DNA of 64,000 nucleotides, taken from NCBI GenBank assembly GCA_014058105.1, contig JACGCM010001793.1:1984001-2048000 (forward strand), written 5' to 3'. Positions 34,450-45,024 of the stretch are shown one piece after another. The translations under genes were made by a program, and so were the position numbers. Numbering within the stretch: the stretch's first letter is position 1; the number at the start of each line of letters is the position of its first letter. The stretch is from Kingdonia uniflora. Taxonomy: Eukaryota > Streptophyta > Magnoliopsida > Ranunculales > Circaeasteraceae. The notes beneath the pieces were generated by a model. It ran no database searches, was not told the origin of the DNA, and worked only from the letters and a program-made list of their open reading frames with translations.

Positions 34450-34454
34450 GTACT
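34450..34454 (+). repeat. N1 right target-site duplication (GTACT)
   Basis: Identical to 7271-7275. Confidence 0.85.
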
Positions 34455-35126
34455 AGTTAAAAAATATATTAGGTACTTCACTAACAATGTAAGATAGTAA
34501 CCACACAAAACATATACACAATGTAGAATTTAGCTAAACAATAATAATTCAAACCATAATCACAACTTAAGGAAATAAAACTTACCGATCCAGAGTGACA
34601 CAAGTAGACATTACCAATGAGCTTAGTTATTTGGGAGAGGATTCCCCTGCACTCACTTTCCCCTACACTCAAGCTGCACTTATTGAAAACCACATACTTT
34701 GAGAGGAGATGATATTAGACTTCCTACATGGAGAACAAAACTAAACAAAATCTTAAAACCCACTTACCTCACACACTCAGTCACTCACACACTCTCTTTC
34801 CCGGTCTCCCTCTGTAATTCAAAAATTTAAATACGACTTTCTCCCTCATCAACTATTATCTCCAGTTAAGTTACAAATCTCTCTCAGTCTTTCTCCTTCT
34901 TTTCAGTCTCATTTTGGAAATTATATTTGGTAACGTGATTTGGGGATAATTTGAGGGTACTTTCAGAGGTAATTTTGGTATTGATTTCCATTGTGTAATT
35001 TGAGTACTTGTAAATGTAAATTGATTATGCACAGTAAATGGAATTGGAGCTATACGTAGAAGATGGCAAATATCTACCGACATCTACTCCCAACACCTTG
35101 AAGGATGTAATGGAATTTGTATCATG
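34455..35126. other. host flank right of N1
   Basis: Once joined to 6350-7270. On the minus strand it contains two donor-like sites, GGATCG|GTAAGT near 34586 and GTGTGAG|GTAAGT near 34765. The second follows a GAGTGTGTGAGTGACT-type repeat that resembles a 5' untranslated leader. This could be the 5' part of the gene whose exon lies at 6388-6525. The evidence is weak. Confidence 0.3.
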
Positions 35127-35515
35127 GATATTGTCAATTTGCCCAATACATCAATAATAAATTGCCTATTTTTAATATAATCGACAATAAATAGTCTGTT
35201 TGTAATATACTCGAATATTATCGATTTGCCCAATAAATCGACAATAAAGTATCTGTTTGTAATATACTCGATAATAAATTGTCTGTTTGTAATATACTCG
35301 GCAATAAATTGTCTACTTGTAATGTACTCAGCAATAAATTGTCTGCTTATAATGTACTCGATAATAAATTGTCTACTTGTAATGTACTCGACAATAAATT
35401 GTCTGCTTGTAATGTACTCGGATATTGTCGATTTGCCTAATACATCGGCAATAAATTGTTTATTTGAAATGTACTCGACAATAAATTATCTGTTTGTTAG
35501 AATATCTACAATTCT
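35127..35515 (+). repeat. 30-bp tandem repeat
   Basis: The unit CGAYAATAAATTGTCTGYTT plus GTAATRTACT is repeated about nine times with a few changes. It is broken by two 27-base variants (CGATATT.TCGATTTGCC). Because the unit is a multiple of three, a long open frame of NCL..MYS repeats appears, which I do not take as a gene. Nothing else is seen from 35516 to 35857. Confidence 0.9.
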
Positions 35516-35857
35516 ACTAAGTGAAAAGAGGATTCAAAACATCATACATCAGAGAAACAGTTTTAATGCAACTCAAGTTAAGTCATGCATCAAGAGTTCG
35601 ATACAAGCTAAGCTAACAGAATAAGCCTCAACATTTCAATAATCCAGAACAAAGCAAGGCTAGAATAAGATAAGAAATTCAGTTCATAACATCAGGCATA
35701 ATTCAAATGCAGTTAAGAATTAAATTTAGAAGTTCAACAGATAACCACCATCAGTACAATACACCAACTCACAAGACATACCAAGTTTAAAGACCAACGC
35801 AAAAACTAAACATGGTTCAAAATATTACAATTCAACAGCAAATCAGAAAAGGTAGGC

Positions 35858-38054
35858 ATGAAACCCCTATACCAAATACCTCATATCGGCAAGGCCGCAA
35901 CCTCTTCACTTGCAAACCCTTCAGCATCACCTTTAGTTCCCACTGTCAAAGGCCTCAACTCCGAGCCATCTGCAATCACGTCAGGCGAAGCCCCAACAGC
36001 TATACCTTTGCCCACAAGAGTTTCCATACCCCTTCCAGCACCTTTAACATCAACTTCCACGCCTCCCTCATCTGTTTGCAAAGACTCCTCAGCAACAGGT
36101 TCTTCCTCAGCAGGAAGGTGTTCAAAAGCATCAGGATCAAAACCCTAATCCTCAATAAATTCTCTCAGTTTGGCAGTCACTTTAAATTTACCATCAAACT
36201 GCGCCTGGTACAGTACCTTATGTTATGCCTTTTCCTTCTCTTTCGCAGCAAGCTTCGCCGCCCACATCTGCTCCTGCTTATACCATTAACTCTCGACCCT
36301 CTTATCGAAGGAATCTGTGACTGCCGCCAATTCTTGCTTCAAAACTTTGACCTCAGAAAATAATGAAGCCTCAGTCCCTCGAGCAAAATCCAGACTTTCA
36401 ACCACCTGCTGCAACTTTCCCTTTACTGACTTCAATGCCTTATTGTAAGATTGCGCCCAAACATCCGTCTTCTATTTGAGCAGTCATTACACCTCAAAAT
36501 TCAAAGAACTTAAAAGAAATCTCATAATCTCACAGAATAAATTAATAGACAGTTACCTGAAACATACTCCTCTTCATTTCCTTCGAAGCCTCGTCTGGGT
36601 CATCTTCGCAGAGTTCAACCATTGATGCGTGTTTGGCTACTGTTTTCCTTGTTGTTCAGCCTCCGTCATCTCTTCATCCTCAGCCGCTGCTCTATCTTCC
36701 CCTAGCGCCCTACGCCTTTTGCCCTGAATAACCTTTGTCTGTTGTACCTTCAGAACTTTGGGAACAACCTGGTCCTTCTCCTTCTCAGCCTATGTTGGCA
36801 CCTGCCTCAGCCTTAGTCTAAAAGCATTGCCAGCCACATCAGGCACTGACGCTGCTTGCTTCGACCCCCTCCTCAATTTTGGAACATACTGAATATTTCT
36901 TGGCAACTCATCCCCTCCAATTTTTCTGGAACCTTCAAACCTCCTTCGCCTCTCCTCATCTTCGATAGCTTCAGCGTAACGGCTACGCTTTGAAGCACGG
37001 AATCCATCTTATTCCTTTTCAGCCTCTTGATGCAAAGGCTTTCATAAATGGAATTCACCCAATCCTCACTAACCTCGAGCAAGGAATTAATATTGTTCCT
37101 CAGATTGTTCCAAGTCAAATTCTTTAGACCTGCAGAACAAACATAATACAATTACCACTTATTCGAGACATACATAAAAAACAATCCTTCGGCAGCACAT
37201 GTACTCTGATTATAGACCCTATGGTGCAACTTATAAAGGTCCTCCCCCTCAACATTCTTGTAGTTTCCCCATACTATAGCTAAATCTATATTCCACCCTC
37301 GACCTGTTGAGTACAGATAAAAAAACCAGAGCTTCTCAGGGTGACACTGGATGTGGTAGGTACCTATGTTTTGGCTCGCCTTCTTCGAGTAGAAGGTCAC
37401 AATATCAAGCCACTTAATTAAACCGCTCCCCTCACTGCTCAACTTTTCATTCATCCCCACTATAACCCTTATCATCTTGTAAAATTTTCCATTCATTTGA
37501 GCTAGGGCAGCCTCCCAAAAATTTAGCACATCTTTCACCATCCTTCGAAGAGAAAGTTCTATCCCCAATCAAATCTGGCCTCTATATGCCATTATCCCAT
37601 CTCTAGGGTTCGATTTGAAAGTTAACCCTACTCCCGCCACACTCAACAACACCCCCACCTTCAACAACTCCAGCTTGGTAGAAAATCGATCTAATCAAAC
37701 CTTATCTCTAGCTGAAATGGCACCTTTGACCGTATCCGACCCAGTCGAATCCCCACCATCATCACTCTGCCCCCCTTCTACCTTTCCACCACCAGAAGGC
37801 CCCATTTTAGCCTCACCTCTTTCCCCCCATAGTATCTCATCCTCTTCACTATCTTCAGTCACCACCGTCTTACGACGTCTCATAATCGGAACCACACTAG
37901 CCGGCGGCGCCATTGCCAAAGGGGTATCGGTTACAACATTTAACACTTCTAAGTCGATGCCCCCATCTATGGGAGCATGACCATAAATACTAGCTTCAAA
38001 TGCTTCGATCTCCTCGTCTATCAGCCTCTATCTCGAAGCTTGACGGGTATACAT
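35858..38054 (-). pseudogene. R4 antisense large gene asORF-L (family 2)
   Basis: The ATG at 38054 (MYTRQASR) follows the acceptor TTTTGTAG, as in R7. It continues IDEEIEAFEASIYG, then an acidic Ser/Gly stretch. At 37568-37190 the globular domain reads LNFWEAALAQMNGKFYKMIR, WLDIVTFYSKKA, PEKLWFFYLYSTGRGWN and VWGNYKN. The STGRGWN segment is the counterpart of the S..RPWND segment of family 1. After an intron comes EDWVNSIYESLCIKRLKR. The carboxy end has an EDGFDPDAFEHLP-like motif and an acidic, Val/Gly-rich tail to 35858. Several stops and frame changes occur. Role unknown. Confidence 0.65.
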
Positions 38055-38489
38055 CTTAGCCTACAAAAGAAGATGCACGCAATCAGATCGATAAATTTGA
38101 TAATTAGGTGTCAATAACCCATATCTCATCTGCCCCCTCCAATATATATGCACACATTCAAAACCACGATCCTAAACCCGATGCCTCCTTCAGAACCCCC
38201 AAAATCCATAGATGGGTCTAAACCCAGAACCGTGAATTCTCTTATTTTCGACGATAACCCCCAAACTCCAAACCCAGAAGATTCTACTAGCTGACACAGA
38301 AGCCAAAGAAAAGAAAGAATAAACAGAGATCAAGTGACGTATCTGTAATAAAAGAAGTATACTCGAAGCAGCAAGATCAATACAGCAACTTCAGCAAACT
38401 CCTTTACTTTTCAATGGCGTACCAGTCTTCTTCCTCTCACTCTCTGGTTAGTTTTCTTCTGAACAGTACATTTTGTTATTTTCCTCTCA

Positions 38490-38497
38490 TATATATA
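38490..38497 (-). promoter_or_regulatory. TATA box before R4 asORF-L leader
   Basis: TATATATA in GGTATATATATGAG on the minus strand, upstream of a presumed untranslated first exon. R7 has TATTTATA at the equivalent place. Confidence 0.4.
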
Positions 38498-38859
38498 CCT
38501 TCTCGGAGAACCAAAACTGCCTCGATTTTCAAACTGCTACATTATCACGCCCCCACTACCTTGACTTTTCGACTGCAATGTGTTTTGACCGATTTACCCT
38601 TATTTCCCTCATGTGTGAACCGTACGCTCAATCTGATTTCACAAAAAAATCAACGCTTCTTGAACCTTTTGATCCTTTCTCGAAGCCACCCAGTCAAATC
38701 TCCACATCTAATCATAACTTTTTCATAAAATATGCAAAAATCATGATTACTTTTTGGCACACTGCCCCAGGTGCAAGTACTGTCCTGACAGACCAACTAT
38801 CTGGGCTTTTAGTACAACCAGTCAAATCAAACAAAACCATAGACATACTTCTCATATAC

Positions 38860-39260
38860 GAGTAATCGACTATACTGCGTCTCGAAAATTCGTCAAAAGA
38901 TAACCTCAATTTCGATTCACAGATATCTCGAACATTCGAAATACAGCACATTCGTCAGTTCAAAACTTTATGTCCTTACTACTTCGATAGATCATCCATC
39001 TACCTCGACAAGTTACAATTTTTAATTCGACCAAGTAGACTTCTACCTCGACCAATTAAAATTCTACTTCGACAAACCACAATTTTTTAACTTCGACATT
39101 TCTAGATTTTTCGTCGACAATTCAAGCACCCTACTTCGACAGATTATACTATTACTTTGATATTCAGGATACTACTTCAAGAATTCAGAATCCTCCTTCC
39201 ACAAATGTTACCGTTTCTTCAACAGTTCAGAATTTATGTTTCGATATTTCATATTTTTTG
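38860..39260 (+). repeat. degenerate TTCGAC-anchored repeat, 21-24 bp
   Basis: TACYTCGAC-like words recur every 21, 22 or 24 bases with variable AT-rich text between them. It lies between asORF-L and asORF-S2 of R4. The equivalent spacer of R7 (about 50040-50240) is also rich in TCGA words, on the opposite strand. Confidence 0.5.
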
Positions 39261-39456
39261 TACGACAGTTCAAGTTGGTACTTATGAAAAGACAGAATAC
39301 TACTTCAACAGTAACTCAAAATCCCAATTTCATTCAACAAGACAAGACATCAAGTACAAACTACAGACCCCATCAAAAAAAATAAAAAAAAGAAGAGAGA
39401 AAGAGGAACAAATTAGCAACAACAAAGGCCAACCAAAACCCAACAGACAAAGGACC

Positions 39457-39765
39457 TTAATTATCAGCGGGTTGCTCATCTTCAACTGTGGGCACAGCAC
39501 CAGCATCTGCAATTTTTTCTGCAAACAACTCGAGCAGGGATAACCGATAGTCGGGTAATGGTCCCATCATCTGCAATATTCCCGACCAGTACGCGAAGGG
39601 CATGCCAGTAACATGTGCCCCAGGATTCGCCTAAAAAAGATCAGGCATCTCAACATCAGTATCCTCCTCAATACCAAACCTTCGTTGTAGCTCTAGCATC
39701 TTCTCTTATATTTGCCTGACCCTTACTTCCGCCTGGTTCTATTGTGCGAGAACATTTAATGCCAT
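39457..39765 (-). pseudogene. R4 small antisense ORF asORF-S2
   Basis: The ATG at 39765 gives MALNVLAQ. The core reads KMLELQRRFGIEEDTDVEMP, GMPFAYWSGILQMMG, LPDYRLSLLELFAEKIADAG, and it ends DEQPADN. Three stops lie inside. It aligns with R7 asORF-S2 (KNLELKQRF, DWFMPDLV, LPNRRFSFLQ) and, as a paralogue, with asORF-S1 of both elements. About 102 codons. Unknown function. Confidence 0.6.
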
Positions 39766-40370
39766 TCTGATATAAGCACGAAAGTACAAAATGGAGAAAG
39801 GTGAAGGATGGTGAAGAATTATCCTTGTAACACAACAATTTAAGCATAAAGGTACACTTAAAGCATTCATTCATCCTAAGATTCATTCATTACGGTCTTC
39901 AAGTTCCCACCTTGAAAACCCAACAGTCATGACTTTCCAACTTCCTAGACGTAACCAATTCATCTGTATCTGCATTCAAACCTCATTCCCAAGAACTTGT
40001 AGTCGAGCAAACCTCTAGCATCAAACCTTTAACCATCTTCACACTTCGATTCCAACCTTTTCCACCAAGTCCCTATTAGCACAGAGCCAAATATCTTCCA
40101 TCGTACCACTATACTTCGAGAAACCTTTCATAGCAGTAATAAGTACTACATGGTAACATTCGATGACATGCATTTGCTACCACGCCTATACATACTTATC
40201 TATAATATCAACCAGATATAGTTACACAATGTTTCAGCAAATATTGCTTCCATTCCATTATCCGATTTATAAAATTGAAAAATTTCAAACCCAAATACAT
40301 TCATACAAACAACTCAAACAAAAACCTCTACATAAAGCCTCATAATACAAAGAGACCCATCATCACCACC

Positions 40371-40709
40371 TCAAACAGCAGCCCAACTTCTGGAAGGCCC
40401 AGTTATACTCACCGAGCTTTGTTCCTCCATCTCCTCTTCTGTACAAATGAAGCATTCAGCCAAAGCTGACAAAAGGAGATAACGCTTCTCCGCAGTAGTA
40501 AATTTGTACTTCAGTTGGTCCCAAAGATAGGCATAAGGCTCCCCGTTGATGAGTTTTCCAGCCACTACCTTCACCAGTTCGGGCATGTCTCTATCCAGAT
40601 CATGATTCCCGAAGAACTTTATATGCAGTTTAGCAGTCATGCGCCCTATGCAATAATCTCGGGCGAACCCCATCCTCTTCTGATATTGTGTGTTGGGTGT
40701 GGTATCCAT
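40371..40709 (-). CDS. R4 small antisense ORF asORF-S1 (family 2), intact
   Basis: This is an open frame of 112 codons, without stops, starting MDTTPNTQYQKRM as R7 starts METTPNTRHKRRM. The core reads KLHIKFFGNHDLDRDMPELV, NGEPYAYLWDQLKYKF, TTAEKRYLLLSALAE, then an acidic stretch. It lies 255 bases from the polypurine tract, on the opposite strand to gag-pol. TATAAGTA lies 82 bases upstream. It is the best preserved of the small antisense genes. I do not recognise a known family; it is soluble with mixed helices. Confidence 0.65.
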   Translation of the reverse strand: MDTTPNTQYQKRMGFARDYCIGRMTAKLHIKFFGNHDLDRDMPELVKVVAGKLINGEPYAYLWDQLKYKFTTAEKRYLLLSALAECFICTEEEMEEQSSVSITGPSRSWAAV

Positions 40710-40790
40710 AAAGATTTCAAAAATTTCCAGAAGAGTAAGAGAGAGGAATGAAAAGAAGAAAATGACACAGTATCCCTACTCAATAACCAA

Positions 40791-40798
40791 TACTTATA
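40791..40798 (-). promoter_or_regulatory. TATA-like box before R4 asORF-S1
   Basis: TATAAGTA on the minus strand, 82 bases before the ATG. R7 has TATAAATA 52 bases before its ATG. Confidence 0.4.
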
Positions 40799-40948
40799 AC
40801 CTCATTTCATTTATTACCCTCTAACCACCAGCATCCCTTTGCAACCCTCTTTTATTACCTCCCACGAAAAACCAACAGTCAGCTGCTCCACTTCTGACCA
40901 CAAACAGTTTTCTCAGCAAATGCCTCTCCACCTGATTTTGAGCCCTTT

Positions 40949-40964
40949 GCTGAGAGGGGGCGAA
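40949..40964 (+). other. R4 polypurine tract
   Basis: CTGAGAGGGGGCGAA directly before the LTR, matching the R7 tract (GCTGGGAGGGGGTAAA on its sense strand). Confidence 0.75.
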
Positions 40965-41699
40965 TGTAGTAGCCTACTCGCAGCCATCCACCCCAGACAG
41001 ATACACGAAGGCTACTTTGAAGCCTACTCAAACATATCAAAGTCCTGTCAATCCCCAAACAAGCCTCCCAAAAAAATCCGAAGATGAAGCTTCGACTTTA
41101 AATAAGCTTCGAGGATGAACTCCACACATCGTAGCAAAAATACTTTGACCATATCTACACATGGTTGATGTATGACAGGACAAGCAGCCAACTCACTAGA
41201 CAAGGCGGCACAGTGGCTGGTCTTTGTAGCAAGAGTAGCAGGCCCAACCCCTACCACAGTATAAAAGTATAGAGATAGACTCAACAACTGTTGTAGTGAT
41301 AGTTTTGGCATTTTCGGCACCCATACCCACGCCAGAATATCTGGACGGTGCACTTATAATCTGACCTAACCTTGGTGACTCGGCCATTCCTATGTTCTAT
41401 AAATAGGAGGGATGTGGAACCAAGGAAGGGTTAGAATAATTCTCCCCAGCCCCTTCGTAATTTATCTTCGATCACCCTGTAAAAACCCAGCACTCGAACC
41501 TTTGATTAGTCACTAGTAATAAATACACTCTTAAAAATCCTCATCAAAGGTCGTAGAGTGTCACATTCAAGCCTCTACAGAAGCTTATTATCTTTAGAGA
41601 ATTCATGCTCTAGACTATTTACTTGTATTCCTTTGATTGAGGATTGATCCAGTGGTGAAAGAGTCGACTTCCCCTCCAAAAGAAGTTAGGCCCCTATAT
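40965..41699 (+). repeat. family 2 LTR shared by R4 (3') and R5 (5'), 735 bp
   Basis: It starts TGTAGTAGCCTACTCG and ends GGCCCCTATA. It is preceded by a polypurine tract and followed by a primer site, so it works as both 3' and 5' LTR in the map. TATA box CTATAAATAGGAGG near 41398. Confidence 0.8.
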
Positions 41700-41700
41700 T

Positions 41701-41715
41701 TGGGATCGTCTGTGC
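41701..41715 (+). other. R5 primer binding site
   Basis: TGGGATCGTCTGTGC, a mutated form of TGGCRYCGTYTGTGC as in R8. Confidence 0.65.
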
Positions 41716-41780
41716 TTCTTACACTACCAATATCCCTTTTTGCCCCTCCCTTTATACTCAACTTCAACTGGTTATCTTCA

Positions 41781-42650
41781 ATGGCGCCCACCCTCTGCTC
41801 CAATTCAACCCATGCAGGCATCTCCATCGACGAAGTGCCCACCTAAGTAGCCCTGCTATCTCAATAAGTTGCTAAAGCTGAGGAGCGCCATCACGCACAA
41901 CTTCACCAGGAACACGAAAAACACCGGCTGGAGCTGGAAACTGAATGGAACTGCCGCCTGGACGATGAAAACAGACAAAATCGGGTAATCGATGAGCTGT
42001 GTAACACCATCCCAAAGCTGCAGAGACTACATCCCCTAGAAGCTGCTCGACTATCCCAAGTACCAAACCCATCGCGCGTATCTGTCAACGTTCGCCTAGG
42101 ATCCTTCCCAAATCTCGAGATACCCCCAGTACACACTGGTATTGATGGCGTTCCCCATACTATCCACCCAACTGGTTCTATCCATCTCAGGATTCACTCC
42201 AAAGAAGATTTTTCTAACTCTACCCTCCGTTCCTCCAGACACCGCAGACGCCGTCCTGCTCGAGAATGACTCAGGAACCGCAATGCCGAATACATGCCAC
42301 ATGCTCGACGTCACAATTCTTGAATCCCCTGATCTCCCCCTCATCCTACCTATGCTGTACAATAGGACTTTGACCAAATATACAGCCCATCATTTGTGTC
42401 AGCACGAGCCCAAACCTCAACTCCTAAAGTCGACTAAACAACCCTCTTTGCCACAAACTTCTGGCTGTCGAAATACCCCCCAATTTCCGTGCTCCCAAAC
42501 TCAATCAATATCGCAATACAGGCCCAAAATCCTATATTCTCGAATTCCAAAATATGTTGAGCCTATATTCCATGGCTGACTACCTGCTATGCTATCATTT
42601 TCTATCCGGCCTTACTGATAACCCCCTTAGATGGTATCACAACCTACCTT
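41781..42650 (+). pseudogene. gag: R5 gag, truncated (family 2)
   Basis: The ATG at 41781 gives MAPTLCSNSTHAG, as in R7 and R8 (MAPT). An amino-terminal coiled coil rich in Glu and His (AEERHHAQLHQEHEKHRLEL) is followed by PPVHTGIDGVP, HTIHPTGSIHLRIHSKED, and the start of the gag core (MADYLLCYHFLSGLTDNPLR, WYHNLPL). At about 42650 the sequence switches to the minus-strand RNase H of R6. Stops and at least one frame change are present. The rest of R5 is missing. Confidence 0.75.
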
Positions 42651-43230
42651 TATCGAAATCTGTGAGAAAGTCTGCAACGGCCTGACCTTTATCAGAATGG
42701 CGCTGTTCGAACTTTATATCATGTTCTCCCAAACTGACTGACCATTGTTGTACTCTTCTTGACTTCTCTTTTTTGGACAAAACTTCCCAAAGTGGGTAGT
42801 TCGTCATAACTTTGACTAAATGAGCTTGAATGTAATACTTGAGTTTCTGCGATGCATAAACAAGGGTGAAGAGAAATTTCTCAATTTTAGAGTACTTTGT
42901 TTCTACTGGTGTGAGTGTTTTGCTGATGAAGAAGACTGGTTTCTCTATTTTCCCTTCCAGGTGATGAGAGCCAGGCTGAGAGAAGTATATATGACTGTTA
43001 GGTAGATTATCAGTTCCTCATTATCTACTGGGGTGTTCATTATGGGAGACCCCCCCCAAATAGATTTTGAGATCCTGAAAAGTTGTTTCGCATTCTGGTG
43101 TCCATGTGACTTCCACAGTTGGTTGAACCTTTCCTCGCTTGGTGCTTCCGCAGAGTAATAGGAATAGCCAACGGCAGCGGTCTATGGATTTAGAGACAAA
43201 ATGGTTTATGGCTGCAATCTTGCCGACGAG
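42651..43230 (-). pseudogene. R6 RNase H (first), partial
   Basis: After the RT the frame gives a degraded thumb, then WGGSPIMNTPVDNEELIIYL, a degraded KPVYF-like part, and GQAVADFLTDF at the junction. Multiple stops and shifts. The second RNase H is not present. Confidence 0.65.
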
Positions 43231-43289
43231 TTTTTAAACGTCTTTTGCTGTCTTTAGAGAGGACATATTGAGGAGAGCCTGAATTTGAT

Positions 43290-43900
43290 CTGGATCAACC
43301 TAAATCCCTTTTTACTGATAAGGTGGCCTTGGAAGCGACCAAAATGTACCCCGAATTGACACTTATTAGGGTTGAGACGCATCTTGTAAGATCGAAGGAT
43401 GTTGAATATTGTATTGAGATCTGAGATGTAATTATCTGAGTATACGCTTTTTCACAAGAGATCATCGATGTAGACTACAACGATTATTCCCAGGTGTGCT
43501 TTGAAGATAGCAGTCATCAATCGTTGGTATGTGACCCCTGTATTTTTTAGCCCAAAGGGCATCACTTTATAACAATAAAGGCCACTTTTGGTGATGAATG
43601 TTATCTTTTCTTGATCTTCTTCCAGTAGTGGGATTTGATTGTACCCCGAAGCAGCGTCCATCATGGATAGGAGATCATGGCCTGCTATTAAATCGAGAAT
43701 CTGATGAATGTTGGGAAGTGGGAAATTATCCTTTGGAGTATGTTTGTTCAGATCTGTGAAATCTACGCAAACTCAAACTTAAACTTTTTTGTTTTCTTTG
43801 GGACAACGACAATGTTGGATATCCAGTCCGGATACTTGGCTTCTCGAATGAATCCCACTTTGATCAATTTCTCAATCTCAGTGTTGTCTTTTTTTTACCG
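43290..43900 (-). pseudogene. RT: R6 reverse transcriptase
   Basis: The minus strand reads VDFTDLNKHTPKDNFPLPNI, MMDAASGYNQIPLLEEDQEK, FGLKNTGVTYQRLM and VYIDDLL (about 43455). The YIDD catalytic motif is intact. It is followed by the usual LNPNKCQFGV segment. The best open part is 43452-43664. Flanking stops make it non-functional. It would copy genomic RNA into DNA in the particle. Confidence 0.85.
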
Positions 43901-44289
43901 TCGTGGCATTGATGCTGATAGGGAACTTGTGGCAAGCCATGGCTGGATTGACTCCGGGCATTTCTTCAAAAGACCATGTAAAAACGTCTCGATTGAGCTA
44001 CAAGAAATGGATGAGAGCTTCTTTCTCATGCTGAACCAGTTTGGTCCCGATAAACGTACCTCTGCTGAGCCCATCGATGTTGACATATTCTGTGGGTTCC
44101 TCTATAGGTGATTGATCGACGAGGTGATCAATTTTCTATAATTGCTATGCGGCCAACCTATCTGAAGTATCTAGGATCGCAGAGACAGTGTTTTCACATG
44201 CACGAGAGAGTTTTAGACTACCTCAGATACCATAAATACCATTCTCGTGCTTGATGATAGGTGGAAGTGATTGCTTCCATATTGTGTAT

Positions 44290-45024
44290 CCAGCAGCGGC
44301 CCATAATCTCAAGATAGTGAGACATGGCATTGATAACGTAGAAGACGACGTCGACTGTAGCTGGTCCTGCAGTAATAGGTAAGATAATCTTGCCTACTCA
44401 TTCCTCTCTAGAGCCATTGAACCCACTAATATCTATGTCGCTTTGAATGACTTGGTCGGCCAAACCCATCTGGCCGATCGTACTCTGAAAAAGAATTTCA
44501 ATACCGCTTTCAGTATCAATCATCATTGTGTGCATGACAAACTGTTTCATTTTGGGCATTATGACTAGCGGGTCATGATGTGGAAACTTGACATGGCTAG
44601 TATCGTAATCCTCGAAGAAGATTTCGATTTGGCGATTGCTCGACTCAGGAAGAAGTTTGGCTTATTTGTCTTGAGGTGTAAGATCACAGCATTTCAAGAG
44701 CCTCTGGCACTTTGATCTGTTGGAATTGTAGATATGGTTGATTTTGATCATGTTGCTGAGGTGCGTGTAGTAAAAATGCTTCTCCTTAGCCGTGTCGCTG
44801 ACCTAAACAACTTCGAGTTGTTTCTTGTAGTTACCATCTTGATATGACTTTAGGTCAACAATGTATTCGAGTATCCTTCCTTCTTTAAAAATGAACTCGA
44901 GCATCCTCTGTATAGCATAAAAATTGTTAGTAGAATGATGATTTACCTTATGGTATGTGCAAAATGTTCGTTTCTCGATAGGTTCCAGTGGTTGAGATAC
45001 GCGATAGAGTGGGTCTTTCAACAA
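44290..45024 (-). pseudogene. R6 zinc knuckle and protease
   Basis: The knuckle reads CTYHKVNHHSTNNF, with the last Cys changed to Phe. The protease active site reads MMIDTESGIEILFQ: Asp-Thr kept, the next Gly changed to Glu. The tail (MSHYLEIMGRCWIHN) lies near 44300. A few stops are present. Confidence 0.75.

Larger units (their letters stand above)
35850..41699 (+). mobile_element. R4: 3' part of a family 2 Tat element
   Basis: It contains, on the antisense strand, asORF-L, asORF-S2 and asORF-S1, then a polypurine tract and an LTR (40965-41699), in the same order as R7. Gag and pol are missing, and the left edge is not sharply defined (somewhere between 35516 and 35858). The LTR is followed at once by a primer site and gag of R5, so two elements share this LTR. 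Confidence 0.65.

Noticed and set aside
34481..34693. 70-codon minus-strand ORF
   Set aside because: No ATG in place (starts from GTG) and runs past a good splice donor; kept only as weak support for a host transcript.
35226..35624. 132-codon ORF with repeated NCL..MYS text
   Set aside because: It is the translation of a 30-bp tandem repeat whose unit length is a multiple of three; no start context or homologue.
35812..36363. 183-codon plus-strand ORF, Ser/Phe/Arg-rich
   Set aside because: Shadow of the acidic carboxy end of R4 asORF-L on the minus strand, which has a counterpart in R7.
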